Assembly: GCF_012275535.1 (NCBI RefSeq)
Contig: NZ_JAAVTK010000011.1
Location: 62,001-126,000 of the forward strand
Direction: 5' to 3'
Length of the DNA: 64,000 bases
Source of the DNA: Hymenobacter artigasi
GTDB taxonomy: Bacteria; Bacteroidota; Bacteroidia; Cytophagales; Hymenobacteraceae
Shown: positions 1 through 9,600 of the stretch, piece after piece
Position numbering within the stretch: the stretch's first letter is position 1
Layout: each line of letters opens with the position of its first letter
Notes under the pieces: model-generated
The model's input: the letters and a program-made list of their open reading frames with translations, nothing else
Database searches by the model: none
What the model was told of the DNA's origin: nothing
Made by a program: the position numbers and the translations under genes

Positions 1-2
1 CT

Positions 3-1856
3 GAGATGGCGCCCAAGCTGGCCGCGTTCAGCGACCAGATTACGCAGAACGCGGCCCTGTTTAAGCGCATCGAGGCCGTGTATAACGCGCCCGCTACCAA
101 GAAGCTGACGCCGGAGCAGCAGCGGCTGGTGGAAGTGGACTACAAGCAGTTTGTGCGGGCGGGCGCGAAGCTGAATGCCACCGCCAAGGCCCGGGTTTCG
201 GCCATCAATCAGCAGCTGGCGGGGCTGTTCACCAATTTCTCACAGAACGTGCTGGCCGATGAGGCCGACTCGGTGCTGGTGCTGAAAACCGACAAGGACC
301 TGGGCGGGCTGCCGGTTTCGCTGCGCGACGCGGCCAAAACCACGGCCGGCACCCGCAAGATTGCGGCGGTGGGCGTGATTACCAATACCCGCTCCAGTAT
401 CGACCCGTTCCTGACGTACTCGGACCAGCGCGGGCTGCGCGAGAAGGCTTGGCGCATGTTCACGAACCGGGGCGACAACGGCGGTGCCCACGACAACAAC
501 GCCCTCATCACCCAGATTCTGCAGCTGCGGGCCGAGCGGGCCAAGCTGCTGGGCTACGCCACCCATGCCCACCTGCGCCTCGACAACACGATGGCCAAAA
601 CCCCGGAAGCCGCCATGCAGCTCATGGAGCAGGTGTGGAAGCCCGCCGTGGCCCGCGAGCACGAAGAAGTGGCCGACATGCTGGCCCTGGCCAAAAAAGA
701 AGGCGCCCCCGCCAACTTCAAAATAGAGCCCTGGGACTACCGCTACTACGCCGAGAAGGTGCGCAAGGCCCGCTACGACCTCGACCAGAACGAGGTGAAG
801 CAGTACCTGCAGCTGGATAAAATGCGCGAGGGCATGTTCTGGGTGGCCGGCGAGCTGTTCAACTTCGCCTTCGTGCCCGTGACTGATGTGCCCGTTTACC
901 ACCCCGACGTGAAGGTGTGGCAGGTGAACGACAAAACCACCGGCAAGCAAATCGGCCTCTGGTACTTCGACCCCTACGCCCGGCCAGGCAAAAACTCGGG
1001 CGCGTGGATGAACGCCTACCGCAACCAAGAGCGCATGGACGGCAAGGCCGTAACCACCATCGTATCGAACAACTCGAACTTCGTGAAGGGCACGCCCGGC
1101 GAGCCGGTGCTCATTTCCTGGACCGATGCCACCACGCTGTTCCACGAGTTCGGCCACGCCCTGCACGGGCTGTCGAGCAACGTGACCTACCCCACCCTTT
1201 CGGGTACCAACGTGGTGCGCGACTACGTGGAATTCCCGTCGCAGCTGCTGGAAAACTGGCTGGCTACGCCCGAGGTGCTCAATAAATTTGCGCTGCACTA
1301 CCAGACCGGCCAGCCCATTCCGGCGGCGCTGGTGGCCCGTATCGACAAGGCCAGCTCCTTCAACGAAGGCTTTGCTACCACCGAGTTTCTGGCCAGCGCC
1401 CTCATCGACATGAAACTGCACCTGGCCGGCGGACAGAAGATTGACCCTGACAAGTTTGAGCGCGAAACCCTGGCCAGCTTGGGCATGCCCTCCGAGCTGG
1501 TGATGCGCCACCGCACGCCGCAGTTTTCGCACGTTTTCTCTTCGGATGGCTACTCGGCGGGGTACTACTCCTACCTGTGGTCGGTGGTGCTGGCGGCCGA
1601 TGCTTTCAGCGCCTTCACCGAAGCCGGCGGGCCGTATGATAAGGCCGTGGCCGCCCGCCTGCGCAAAAACGTCTTCACCGTGGGCAACACCGTGGACCCG
1701 GCCGCCGGCTACCGCGCCTTCCGGGGTCGTGACCCGAAGATTGACGCGCTCATGAAGCAGCGGGGCTTTCCGATGGCCGAAGCCAAAGCCGGCGGCAAGC
1801 CGGGCCCCGGCAAGCCGGCGGATGTGCCGCCCAGGATGCCGGTTCAACATAAGTAG
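3..1856 (+). CDS. M3 family metallopeptidase (oligopeptidase / peptidyl-dipeptidase Dcp type), 5' truncated by window
   Basis: Zinc peptidase that trims short peptides, cytoplasmic or periplasmic. The reading frame is open to the left edge. M3/Dcp proteins usually run to about 680-720 residues and 616 are visible after the first in-frame Met, so roughly the first hundred residues, including any signal peptide, lie outside the window; the ATG at 6 is probably internal. The zinc motif HEFGH begins at base 1143, followed by the conserved DYVEFPSQ stretch whose Glu is the expected third ligand. The C-terminal helical part with DGYSAGYYSYLWS is typical of Dcp-like enzymes. The last 25 residues are Pro/Gly/Lys rich. 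A terminator follows at 1884. Downstream DPP IV, POT and M28 genes on the same strand suggest a peptide-use neighbourhood, though not necessarily one transcript. Confidence 0.93.
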   Translation, partial: EMAPKLAAFSDQITQNAALFKRIEAVYNAPATKKLTPEQQRLVEVDYKQFVRAGAKLNATAKARVSAINQQLAGLFTNFSQNVLADEADSVLVLKTDKDLGGLPVSLRDAAKTTAGTRKIAAVGVITNTRSSIDPFLTYSDQRGLREKAWRMFTNRGDNGGAHDNNALITQILQLRAERAKLLGYATHAHLRLDNTMAKTPEAAMQLMEQVWKPAVAREHEEVADMLALAKKEGAPANFKIEPWDYRYYAEKVRKARYDLDQNEVKQYLQLDKMREGMFWVAGELFNFAFVPVTDVPVYHPDVKVWQVNDKTTGKQIGLWYFDPYARPGKNSGAWMNAYRNQERMDGKAVTTIVSNNSNFVKGTPGEPVLISWTDATTLFHEFGHALHGLSSNVTYPTLSGTNVVRDYVEFPSQLLENWLATPEVLNKFALHYQTGQPIPAALVARIDKASSFNEGFATTEFLASALIDMKLHLAGGQKIDPDKFERETLASLGMPSELVMRHRTPQFSHVFSSDGYSAGYYSYLWSVVLAADAFSAFTEAGGPYDKAVAARLRKNVFTVGNTVDPAAGYRAFRGRDPKIDALMKQRGFPMAEAKAGGKPGPGKPADVPPRMPVQHK

Positions 1857-1883
1857 CCGAGCGTCGGTCAGTGCTTATCACAG

Positions 1884-1913
1884 GAAAGCCCCGTTATTGG
1901 GGCTTTCTTTTTG
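1884..1913 (+). terminator. Rho-independent terminator after the M3 peptidase
   Basis: A 9-bp perfect stem (GAAAGCCCC / GGGGCTTTC) with a 6-nt loop is followed by a T run, 28 bases after the peptidase stop codon. Confidence 0.85.
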
Positions 1914-2041
1914 CCACTTTGCTGTCCATTGTAGAGTGCAGGGCCTGCCTCCTGCTTCGCAACTAAAGCAACCTACCCCGGCCAAACGCCGACCTTTCGC
2001 GCCTGATGATTTCAACTTTTAGCCTGCTCCTAATAAAGCCT

Positions 2042-4381
2042 ATGCACAAGTATGTACCGGCCCTGCTCACGGCCGCGACCTTTTTCGTTTCGGCCGTGGC
2101 GGTGGCCCAGCAGTTGCCCACCCGCACGGCCGAGGACTACGCCCGCGCCGAACGTTTCCTGAGCTACAACACCCAGCCGCTGGTGGACCACAGCGCCGGC
2201 CAGCCCAACTGGCTCGCGGGCGACCGGTTCTGGTACCGGGTGCTCACGGCGAATGGCAGCGAGTTCATCCTCGTAGACCCGGCCCGCAAAACCCGCACTG
2301 CCGCCTTCAACCAGGCCAAACTGGCCGCCGCGCTTTCCTCGGCTACCGGCAAAACCTACGAAGCGGCCCGGCTGCCGTTCCGCACCTTTGCGTTTTCGCC
2401 CGATGAAAAGACCATTTCCTTCGCGGCCAATGGCAAAAGCTGGAAGTATAACGTAGCGAGCGGCCAGCTAAGCCCCGAGGCCACGCCCGCCGCCAAGCCA
2501 GACGCCAACGCCGAGAACGAGATAGAGTCGCCCAACGGCCAGCTGGCTGCCTACATCAAGGACTACAACCTGTGGGTGCGCGACACCAAAACCAACCAAA
2601 GCACCCAGCTCACCACCGACGGCGCCAAAGACTACGGCTACGCCACCGACAACGCCGGCTGGACCACCAGCGACAAGCCGGTGCTGCGCTGGTCGCCCGA
2701 CTCGCGCAAAATTGCCACCTTCCGGCAGGACCAGCGCGCCGTGGGCGACATGTACTTGGTAAGCACCAACGTGGGCCATCCCACCCTCAAATCGTGGAAG
2801 TACCCGCTGCCCGGCGACAAGGACGTGACCACCATCGAGCGGGTGATTGTGGAAGTGAACAACCCGAAAGTGGTGCGCTTGCAGATGGCCCCCGACCAGC
2901 ACCGGGGCTCGCTGTCCGATGACATTTCGAGCAGCGGCACCTTCGACGACGTGGACTGGAGCCCCGACGGCAGCCAGCTGGCCTTCGTATCGACCTCGCG
3001 CGACCACAAGGAGGAGAAGCTGCGCGTGGCCGATGCTACCACCGGCGCAGTGCGCGACGTGTTTTCCGAAACCGTGGCCACGCAGTACGAATCGGGCCAG
3101 GGGGACATCAACTGGCGCTACCTGCCCAAAACGAAGGAAGTAGTCTGGTATTCGGAGCGCGACAACTGGGGCCACCTTTACCTGTATGATGCCGGCAGCG
3201 GCAAGGTGAAGAACCAGATTACGAAGGGTGATTTTGTGGTGACGCAGCTGCTGCGCGTGGATGAGCAGAAGCGCCAGCTGTACTTCCTGGCCGATGGCCG
3301 CGAGCCGGGCAACCCCTACTTCACCCACCTCTACCGCGTAGGGCTCGATGGCAAAAACCTCACGCTGCTCACGCCCGAAGCCGGCAACCACCAGGTGATG
3401 CTTTCGCCCTCGGGCCGCTATTTCGTGGACACCTATTCGCAACCCGACAAGCCGGGCGTGACGGTGCTGCGTGGGGCCGATGGCAAGCTGCTTGAGACGC
3501 TGGAGAAAGCCGACATTTCCCGCCTCACCGCCACCGGCTGGAAGGCACCCACGCCCATCACGGTGAAGGCCCAGGATGGCCAGATTGACCTGTACGGCCT
3601 CATGTTCACGCCCACCAACCTGGACCCCAGCAAGAAGTACCCGATTATCAACTACATCTACCCGGGGCCGCAGGGCGGCGGCGTGGGCAGTTGGTCGTTT
3701 GCAGCGGCGCGGGGCGATAACCAGGCGCTGGCCGAGCTGGGCTTCGTGGTGGTCGTGATTGAAGGCAGCTGCAACCCCTTGCGCTCCAAGAGCTACCACG
3801 ATGCCTGCTACGGCAACATGGCCGAAAACACCCTCTCGGACCAGGTGACCGGCATGCGCCAGCTGGCGCAAAAGTATTCGTACATCGACCTGGACCGGGC
3901 TGGCATCTGGGGACACTCGGGCGGCGGCTACGCCACGGCGGCGGCCATGTTCCGCTACCCGGATTTCTTCAAAGTCGGCATCTCCGAATCAGGCAACCAC
4001 GAAAACCGTAACTACGAGGACGACTGGGCCGAGCGCTACATCGGCCTGATGAAAACCAACGCCGACGGCACTACCAGCTACGACAACCAGGCCAACGCCA
4101 CGTTCGCCAAGAACCTGAAAGGCAAGCTTATGCTGGCCCACGGGCTGATGGACAACAACGTGCCGCCCGCCAACACCCTGCTGGTGGTGGAAGCCCTCAC
4201 CAAAGCCAACAAGAGCTACGACTTGGTGGTATTCCCGAACGCCGCCCACGGCTATGGCACCTACTCGCCCTACATGACGCGCCGCCGCTGGGACTACTTC
4301 GTGCAGAACCTGGCCGGCCTGCAGCCCCCGCACGACTATGAGATGAAGCCCCGGCCCGACCCGCGCAACGTGGTGCAGTAG
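2042..4381 (+). CDS. S9 family peptidase, dipeptidyl peptidase IV type
   Basis: Exported serine peptidase that removes X-Pro or X-Ala dipeptides from peptides; 779 residues, normal for bacterial DPP IV. An upstream in-frame ATG exists at 2006, but the Met at 2042 starts a clean signal peptide (MHKYVPALLTAATFF, hydrophobic core, cleavage near AVAQQ), so it was chosen. The N-terminal half is a beta-propeller of the DPP IV type with WSPDS and YLVSTN-like repeats. The C-terminal alpha/beta-hydrolase domain carries GHSGGGY (nucleophile Ser626), Asp704 in LMDNNVP and His736 in NAAHGYG. All three catalytic residues are present. It lies just upstream of a di/tripeptide importer, which fits release of dipeptides outside the inner membrane followed by uptake. 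Confidence 0.93.
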   Translation: MHKYVPALLTAATFFVSAVAVAQQLPTRTAEDYARAERFLSYNTQPLVDHSAGQPNWLAGDRFWYRVLTANGSEFILVDPARKTRTAAFNQAKLAAALSSATGKTYEAARLPFRTFAFSPDEKTISFAANGKSWKYNVASGQLSPEATPAAKPDANAENEIESPNGQLAAYIKDYNLWVRDTKTNQSTQLTTDGAKDYGYATDNAGWTTSDKPVLRWSPDSRKIATFRQDQRAVGDMYLVSTNVGHPTLKSWKYPLPGDKDVTTIERVIVEVNNPKVVRLQMAPDQHRGSLSDDISSSGTFDDVDWSPDGSQLAFVSTSRDHKEEKLRVADATTGAVRDVFSETVATQYESGQGDINWRYLPKTKEVVWYSERDNWGHLYLYDAGSGKVKNQITKGDFVVTQLLRVDEQKRQLYFLADGREPGNPYFTHLYRVGLDGKNLTLLTPEAGNHQVMLSPSGRYFVDTYSQPDKPGVTVLRGADGKLLETLEKADISRLTATGWKAPTPITVKAQDGQIDLYGLMFTPTNLDPSKKYPIINYIYPGPQGGGVGSWSFAAARGDNQALAELGFVVVVIEGSCNPLRSKSYHDACYGNMAENTLSDQVTGMRQLAQKYSYIDLDRAGIWGHSGGGYATAAAMFRYPDFFKVGISESGNHENRNYEDDWAERYIGLMKTNADGTTSYDNQANATFAKNLKGKLMLAHGLMDNNVPPANTLLVVEALTKANKSYDLVVFPNAAHGYGTYSPYMTRRRWDYFVQNLAGLQPPHDYEMKPRPDPRNVVQ

Positions 4382-4398
4382 ACTAACGGATAGTAAAA

Positions 4399-4507
4399 GG
4401 AACGTCATGCCGAGCAGAGCCGGGGCATCTCGCGTGTAGTAGTAATCCAATCGATTAGGTTTACTATTGCACGCGAGATGCCTCGGCTCCGCTCGGCATG
4501 ACGTTCC
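4399..4507. repeat. Palindromic intergenic repeat, family 1 copy 1
   Basis: Imperfect inverted repeat of about 109 bp with outer ends GGAACGTCATGCCGAGC and its complement, inner conserved arm GGCATCTCGCG, and an A/T-rich centre containing AATCGATT. It fills the gap between the DPP IV gene and the POT transporter gene. Four related copies occur at 36178, 41010, 45224 and 56950. Confidence 0.9.
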
Positions 4508-4530
4508 CTGTTTTTTGGCCTTGCCTCATG

Positions 4531-5898
4531 ATGCCTTCCACCGCTGCCGACGCTCCTGCATCTTCCATTACGGCCGCGCCGGTACGCTTCCCGCGCGCCC
4601 TGCCGTTCATCATCGGTAGCGAGGTGGCCGAGCGGTTCAGCTACTATGGCATGATGACGATACTGCCCACGTTTCTGGTGGCGCAGTTTTTCAACCCCAC
4701 GCACAGCGCGGCCCTCACGGCCGGGGCCGAGGCGCAGGCCAACGCGCTGGTGCACTCGTTTTCAGCCCTCGGCTATGCCCTGCCGGTGGTGGGCGCGCTG
4801 CTGGCCGACTGGGTACTGGGTAAGTATCGCGTCATTCTTTATTTGTCGATTCTGTACTGCGGTGGGCACGTGTTGCTTTCGGCTTTCAACAATGATTTGA
4901 GCGGCTTTCGGCTGGGGCTGCTGGTGGTGGCCATGGGCATGGGCGGCATCAAGTCGAGCGTGACGGCCAACCTCGGCGACCAGTTCACGCCAGCCAACGC
5001 GGTGCTGCTGCCCAAGGCCTACGGCTGGTTTCAGATGAGCATTGATGTGGGGGCGGCGCTGGCCACCATTCTCACGCCGCTGCTCTATCAGCATTTCGGG
5101 CCGGCTGTGGCTTTCGGTGTGCCGGGCCTGCTGATGGCCACGGCGGCCCTCACCTTCTGGGCCGGGCGGCGGCGCTACGTGCGGGTACCGCCCACTGGCC
5201 TGCGCGCCGGCCTGCGCAAGGTGCTGGGCGCCGGCGAAGACCGGGCCGCCCTGCGCCGCGTGGGCGTGGTATTCGCCTTCGTGCCGGTGCTCTGGATACT
5301 GAACGAGCAAAGCTCCTCGGAATGGGTGTTGCAGGCCACGCACCTGAACCGCGAGTTGTGGCCGGGCTTTCGGCCTCTGGCCGAGCAGCTGCAGCTATCG
5401 GGCATCATCTTCGGCATCGGGCTGAACCCACTGTTCACGTATAAGCTATATCCGGCGCTGGCCCGGCGCGGGCTGCAGCCTACCCCGCTGCGCCGCATGG
5501 GCGCGGGCATGGTCATTGCCACGCTGGGCGTGCTCATCGTGGGCGCTATTCAAACGCGGGTAGATGCCGGCGGCCACCCCTCGGCCTGGTGGCAGATTCT
5601 GGCCTACTGCGTGCTGGTGGGCGGCGTTATCATGGTAGCCATCACGGGGCTTGAATATGCCTACACCCACGCCACGCGCTCGCTGAAAAGCCTCACCACG
5701 TCGCTGTGGGTGCTCACCATTGCGGCGGCCAACTTCGGGCTGAGCCTGGTGAATGGCAGCATTGCGCGGGGCGGCTGGCTGGCCGGCCTGCACGGGGCCA
5801 ACTTCTACTGGTTTACGGCCGGGCTGATGGCCGTGAACGTGACGCTGTTTGCGCTGGTGGCGGCGCGGCTGCCCGAGAAAACATACGTCGGGGCCTAA
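4531..5898 (+). CDS. POT/PTR family peptide MFS transporter
   Basis: Proton-coupled inner-membrane importer of di- and tripeptides; about 455 residues with many hydrophobic segments. The family signature is visible near the N terminus: GSEVAERFSYYGM contains the ExxERFxYY proton-coupling motif. Adjacent ATGs at 4528 and 4531 are equally possible. The longer frame starting at 4498 begins inside the palindromic repeat and was rejected. Placement between a secreted DPP IV and an M28 aminopeptidase supports a role in taking up the peptides they generate. Confidence 0.92.
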   Translation: MPSTAADAPASSITAAPVRFPRALPFIIGSEVAERFSYYGMMTILPTFLVAQFFNPTHSAALTAGAEAQANALVHSFSALGYALPVVGALLADWVLGKYRVILYLSILYCGGHVLLSAFNNDLSGFRLGLLVVAMGMGGIKSSVTANLGDQFTPANAVLLPKAYGWFQMSIDVGAALATILTPLLYQHFGPAVAFGVPGLLMATAALTFWAGRRRYVRVPPTGLRAGLRKVLGAGEDRAALRRVGVVFAFVPVLWILNEQSSSEWVLQATHLNRELWPGFRPLAEQLQLSGIIFGIGLNPLFTYKLYPALARRGLQPTPLRRMGAGMVIATLGVLIVGAIQTRVDAGGHPSAWWQILAYCVLVGGVIMVAITGLEYAYTHATRSLKSLTTSLWVLTIAAANFGLSLVNGSIARGGWLAGLHGANFYWFTAGLMAVNVTLFALVAARLPEKTYVGA

Positions 5899-5984
5899 CC
5901 GGAACACCGGCCAGGGGTAGCATGAACCGACTACGCCCCTATCTTCACGGCTACTTGTCTGCTTTTTCTCATATTTCGTCTTAC

Positions 5985-7472
5985 ATGCTCCATAACATCC
6001 GTTCCCTGATGCTGGCCGGCTTAGCCCTGGCCGCTCCCGTGGCTGCTTCAGCCCAAAAGAAGCCTGCCCCCAAGCCCCAGAACGCCGAAAGCGCCATCCA
6101 TGAAGCCGACATCAAGCGCGACCTGTTTGCGCTGGCCGGCGACCATTTCCGGGGCCGTGAGGGCGGCACCCTCGATGAGCTGAAAGCCTCCGTGTGGCTC
6201 GCCGACCAGATTCGGGCCACCGGCATGCTGCCCGCCGGCGACGACGGCACCTATTTTCAGTGGTTCAACTTGCAGCGCACCCGCCTGAGCAAAGCCAGCA
6301 CCCTGCGCATTGGCACCCATGAGATTAAGCTCAACGAAGACGGCGCCGTGACGGCCCCCACCAACGCCAGCATCACGGCCCCGCTCGTGTACGTGGGCAC
6401 CGGCTCGGCGGCGGAGATTGCCAAAGTTGATGTGAAGGGCAAGGCCGTGGCCGTGCAGATTGCGGGTGCTCCCACCGATGGCATCAGCTACCGGCGCTAC
6501 GTGTTTGGCAAGTTTGCCGGGCAGGCCGGCGAGCTTGTGAAAGCCGGCGCGGTGGCGGTAGTATTTGTTTCGGATGCGGCCTCGCAGGCCCTCTACGACC
6601 ATTGGGGCCATGTGTTTGAGCGCGGGCGCTACAGCCTGCCCGGCGCAACCAGCACCAAAGTGGTGAATACCCCGCCCGTGATATGGCTGCCGGCCAGCGC
6701 CGCCAGCTGGGTGCAGCAGGCCGGCCAGCAGTTTACGACTGAGCTGAAAGTGGAAAGCTTCCAGTACCCCTCAGTGAACATCGTGGCCAAGATGCCCGGC
6801 ACCGACGCGCAATTGAAGAAGGAATACGTCCTCTTCAGCACCCACCAGGACCACGACGGCGTGCGTGCGCCCATCGCCGGCGACTCGATTTATAACGGGG
6901 CCGACGACAATGCCACCGGCTGCGCGGCCCTGCTGGCCATCATGCGGGCGTTTAAGCAGCAGCCGGGCCGGCGCTCGGCCCTGTTCGTGTACCAGGGCTC
7001 GGAAGAACGCGGGCTGATTGGCTCCACCTACTTCTCGGCCCACCCCACGGTGCCCCAGTCCAGCATCGTGGCCGTGCTCAACGCCGAAATGATGGGCCGC
7101 AACGTGGCCGACAGCGCCGCCCTGCTGGGCAGCACGCCGCCCCACATGAATTCTTCCGACCTCGTAAAAACCGCGCTGTCGGCCAACCAAGCCGGCCCCA
7201 AATTCAAGCTCGATACCGAGTGGGACAAGCCTACTCACCCCGAGGGCTGGTATTTCCGCTCCGACCACCTGCCCTACGCCCGCCTGGGCATCCCGTCCAT
7301 TATGTACACTTCGCTGCTGCACGTAGATTACCACACGCCGCGCGACGAGCCCAGCCGCATCGACTACGCCAAGCTTACGCGCATGACGCAGTGGATGTAC
7401 CTCACCGGCTGGGCCGTGGCCAACCGCACCGCGCCGCCCGCGCGGGAGCCCGGCTTCAAGCTGGAACGGTAG
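5985..7472 (+). CDS. M28 family metallopeptidase (aminopeptidase) with PA domain
   Basis: Exported di-zinc aminopeptidase, 495 residues from the chosen start. The Met at 5985 opens a signal peptide (hydrophobic LMLAGLALAAPVAA, cleavage near ASAQ). An in-frame ATG at 5922 would add 21 residues and is less likely. A PA (protease-associated) insert occupies roughly residues 120-230. Zinc-site motifs of M28 follow in order: STHQDHDG (His), NGADDNATG (Asp), EERGLIG (general base Glu then Glu ligand), AEMMGR region and YFRSDHLPY (final His). Its last 17 bases overlap, tail to tail, the small gene on the opposite strand. Confidence 0.92.
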   Translation: MLHNIRSLMLAGLALAAPVAASAQKKPAPKPQNAESAIHEADIKRDLFALAGDHFRGREGGTLDELKASVWLADQIRATGMLPAGDDGTYFQWFNLQRTRLSKASTLRIGTHEIKLNEDGAVTAPTNASITAPLVYVGTGSAAEIAKVDVKGKAVAVQIAGAPTDGISYRRYVFGKFAGQAGELVKAGAVAVVFVSDAASQALYDHWGHVFERGRYSLPGATSTKVVNTPPVIWLPASAASWVQQAGQQFTTELKVESFQYPSVNIVAKMPGTDAQLKKEYVLFSTHQDHDGVRAPIAGDSIYNGADDNATGCAALLAIMRAFKQQPGRRSALFVYQGSEERGLIGSTYFSAHPTVPQSSIVAVLNAEMMGRNVADSAALLGSTPPHMNSSDLVKTALSANQAGPKFKLDTEWDKPTHPEGWYFRSDHLPYARLGIPSIMYTSLLHVDYHTPRDEPSRIDYAKLTRMTQWMYLTGWAVANRTAPPAREPGFKLER

Positions 7473-7944
7473 GGCCATAAGGGGGAAACAGCCGGCCAAC
7501 GGGCCGCTTCGGCAGCATCCCGAACTGCTGCAGTTGCTCGACGTGGTGCTGCTCGCAAACCCCGCTGAACCGGATGGCCCGGTGCGGGCACCCGGGCACC
7601 GGGCAGGGCTTGTCGCTGGGCTCAAACGTGTTTTTGGCGTAGTAAGGTTCCATCATAGCGCCGTAAATCATCCACGCGGCGGGCTGTAGGTAGGGTTCCT
7701 GCTGCCACGTACCCACCTCAATGATGGGCACGTGGTACGCGTACTCAGTTCCCCCAAGGTTCCATTCCCAGCCGGTTTGCCAGTATTGGGCACAGTGCGG
7801 GCACTGGAATAATTTCAGCCTTAGCGCCGGATGTTCTGCCAGCAGCGTCAGCGGCTTCAGAATTGCGGCCGTAGCCTTGATGCGCTTATTGATGCTGCGG
7901 CGGTCGAGGGCCAGCGGCAGAAATTGGGAGCAGGTGCAGTCCAT
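7456..7944 (-). CDS. Hypothetical protein with two Cys/His zinc-ribbon-like motifs
   Basis: Family not recognised; 162 residues, starting at the Met of MDCTCSQFLP. The open frame continues upstream through the antisense of the DoxX gene, but that extension has the look of shadow translation and was dropped. Visible features are CPHCAQYW in the middle and CPVPGCPHRAIRFSGVCEQHH near the C terminus, which together could bind one or two zinc ions. No signal peptide or membrane segment is seen. It converges on the M28 gene with a 17-bp overlap and diverges from the DoxX gene. Confidence 0.7.
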   Translation of the reverse strand: MDCTCSQFLPLALDRRSINKRIKATAAILKPLTLLAEHPALRLKLFQCPHCAQYWQTGWEWNLGGTEYAYHVPIIEVGTWQQEPYLQPAAWMIYGAMMEPYYAKNTFEPSDKPCPVPGCPHRAIRFSGVCEQHHVEQLQQFGMLPKRPVGRLFPPYGPTVPA

Positions 7945-8035
7945 TGGCCAAATGTAGCAGGCGGTGTCTGACTGGTTGGTGCCAGCAAAATTTCGCCATG
8001 CCCACCTTCTTGCCTTTTGGGCCGTATGGAAAACC

Positions 8036-8443
8036 ATGCTAAAACTGACCAATCCTGAGCTGGCCTTCGTGCTGGGCCGCCTGTTGCTGGGCGTAAATTT
8101 CCTGACGCACTTTCTGGTGCGCCTGCCCAAGCTGGCCGGCTTCAAGACGGGCCTGCTGAAACAGTTTGCGGCTACGCCGCTGCCCACGCCGCTGGTGGGA
8201 ATCTTCGCCACGGTGTTGCCCTTTGCGGAAGGCGCAATCGGCGGGCTGCTGTTGCTGGGCCTGTTCACGCGCCCGGCGCTGGCAGCGGCTATGCTGATGA
8301 TGGCCAGCCTGGTTTTTGGCAGCAGCCTACTGGAGCAGTGGGACACGGTGGGCACGCAGATGCTTTACGGCCTGTTTATTTTCGCACTGATTCTGCATTG
8401 CCAGCACAACCGCCTGTGCCTGGACCGCCCGGCGGCCCACTGA
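8036..8443 (+). CDS. DoxX family membrane protein
   Basis: Small integral membrane protein of 135 residues with about four hydrophobic segments. The first, ELAFVLGRLLLGVNFLTHFL, matches the opening helix of DoxX/DoxD-type proteins, and GxxxGLFTRPALAAAML fits the third. The function of these proteins is poorly defined (some are thiosulfate:quinone oxidoreductase subunits). A longer in-frame start at 7964 would add a 24-residue hydrophilic extension lying over the opposite gene's promoter, so the Met at 8036 is preferred. Confidence 0.8.
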   Translation: MLKLTNPELAFVLGRLLLGVNFLTHFLVRLPKLAGFKTGLLKQFAATPLPTPLVGIFATVLPFAEGAIGGLLLLGLFTRPALAAAMLMMASLVFGSSLLEQWDTVGTQMLYGLFIFALILHCQHNRLCLDRPAAH

Positions 8444-8516
8444 AAATCACCTGAACATTTGTGCGATTAAATGGGTCTTGTTCCCGCTCCCCATTTCCCA
8501 ATTCCCACTCCCCGTT

Positions 8517-9155
8517 ATGCGCCACCTCACTGCCGCCGACATTGCCGGCTTCGAAAAAGTCTACCGCCTCAACCTCGTCAACGGCCTGCCGGGCTTCAAG
8601 TCGGCCAACCTGGTGGGCACCGCTGCGCCCGATGGCATGACCAACCTGGCCGTGTTCAGCTCGGCCCTGCACTTGGGCTCCGACCCGGCCTTGCTGGGCA
8701 TCATCACGCGCCCCACCACCGTGCCGCGCCACACCTACGCCAACCTCAAAAGCAGCGGCTGCTACACCCTCAACCACGTACCCGAGGCCCTGGCCGTCCA
8801 GGCCCACTACACCTCGGCCAACTTCCCGGACACGGTTTCGGAGTTTGATGCTTGCGGCTTCACGGCCGAATACCGCGACGGCTTCTCTGCGCCCTACGTG
8901 GCCGAAAGTGCCGTCAGCATCGGCCTGCGGCTGCTGGAGGAGCACCACATTAGCAACGGCACCGTGCTGCTGGTGGGCACCGTGGAACACGTTTATATGC
9001 GCGACGAGTTGCTGCGCCCCGATGGCACGCTGGACCTGGCCGCCGCCGGCACGGCCGCCATCTCGGGCCTCGATGGCTACCACGCCGTGCTGCCGCCCGT
9101 GCGCTTCGGCTACGCCCGCGTGGGGCAGTTGCCGGTGGCCGAGCGCCCGGCTTAG
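8517..9155 (+). CDS. Flavin reductase family protein (FMN-binding split barrel)
   Basis: Predicted FMN-binding oxidoreductase, 212 residues, cytoplasmic. The N-terminal pattern VNGLPGFKSANLVGTA, then TNLAVFSSALHLGSDPALLGIITRPT and RHTYANLKSSGCYTLNHV, fits the DIM6/NTAB flavin reductase fold, in which these strands form the flavin pocket. The Met at 8517 is chosen over 8478 because the extension is low-complexity Pro/Leu. A terminator starts 20 bases after the stop codon. Confidence 0.85.
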   Translation: MRHLTAADIAGFEKVYRLNLVNGLPGFKSANLVGTAAPDGMTNLAVFSSALHLGSDPALLGIITRPTTVPRHTYANLKSSGCYTLNHVPEALAVQAHYTSANFPDTVSEFDACGFTAEYRDGFSAPYVAESAVSIGLRLLEEHHISNGTVLLVGTVEHVYMRDELLRPDGTLDLAAAGTAAISGLDGYHAVLPPVRFGYARVGQLPVAERPA

Positions 9156-9175
9156 CTCCACCCGCAATTCAACGC

Positions 9176-9212
9176 AAAAAGCCCGCTACCATAATGGCAG
9201 CGGGCTTTTTTT
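9176..9212. terminator. Terminator between convergent genes
   Basis: A-rich left flank, GCCCGCT(A)CC / GG(C)AGCGGGC stem and T7 tail. The A/T symmetry lets it serve both the flavin reductase gene and the lipoprotein gene that ends at 9236 on the other strand. Confidence 0.85.
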
Positions 9213-9235
9213 GCATTTCGGGCAATCGCCGAAAA

Positions 9236-9574
9236 CTAGTTTTTTGGCTGGGTCTGGTCTACCGAACCCATCTGGCCGCTGGCATTTTGGGGCGAGGTAG
9301 CGCTGGCACCGGCCGGAGCCGAGTCCAACTTTTCCTTCACGGAGCCTTTTTTGATGGCTACGGCCGAGCCGGTGCCCGTGGCGGGCTCTACGCGCTGCTG
9401 GTTGTTGATGCTGTCGCGGTCCACGTCCGATTTATGCCAGCCGGGGGCGTTGGTGAAACCGTGTTTGAATTGCGGGTTTTTGCCGGGGCTCCAGTGGTAT
9501 TCGCAGGATGAGAGCGAGGCCGCCAAAGCGGTGCCCAGCAACAGGGCCAGGGCGGGACGGTGAGAAAGCTTCAT
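9236..9574 (-). CDS. Hypothetical lipoprotein
   Basis: Small exported protein of 112 residues with a lipoprotein signal (Lys at position 2, hydrophobic LALLLGTALAA, lipobox SLSSC), so the mature form is probably lipid-anchored. The mature part is hydrophilic and rich in Ser, Ala, Gln and Thr without a recognisable domain; CEYHWSPGKNPQFKHG follows the lipidated Cys. A good Bacteroidota promoter lies just upstream (9601-9633). Function unknown. Confidence 0.75.
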   Translation of the reverse strand: MKLSHRPALALLLGTALAASLSSCEYHWSPGKNPQFKHGFTNAPGWHKSDVDRDSINNQQRVEPATGTGSAVAIKKGSVKEKLDSAPAGASATSPQNASGQMGSVDQTQPKN

Positions 9575-9600
9575 GAAATGTAGTGCTTGGAATTAAGTAG

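Noticed and set aside
2468..3916. 482-codon frame antisense to DPP IV, and similar long frames antisense to the M3, serine hydrolase, GGT and GlgB genes
   Set aside because: Typical shadow frames of high-GC genes; no signal, domain or plausible start.
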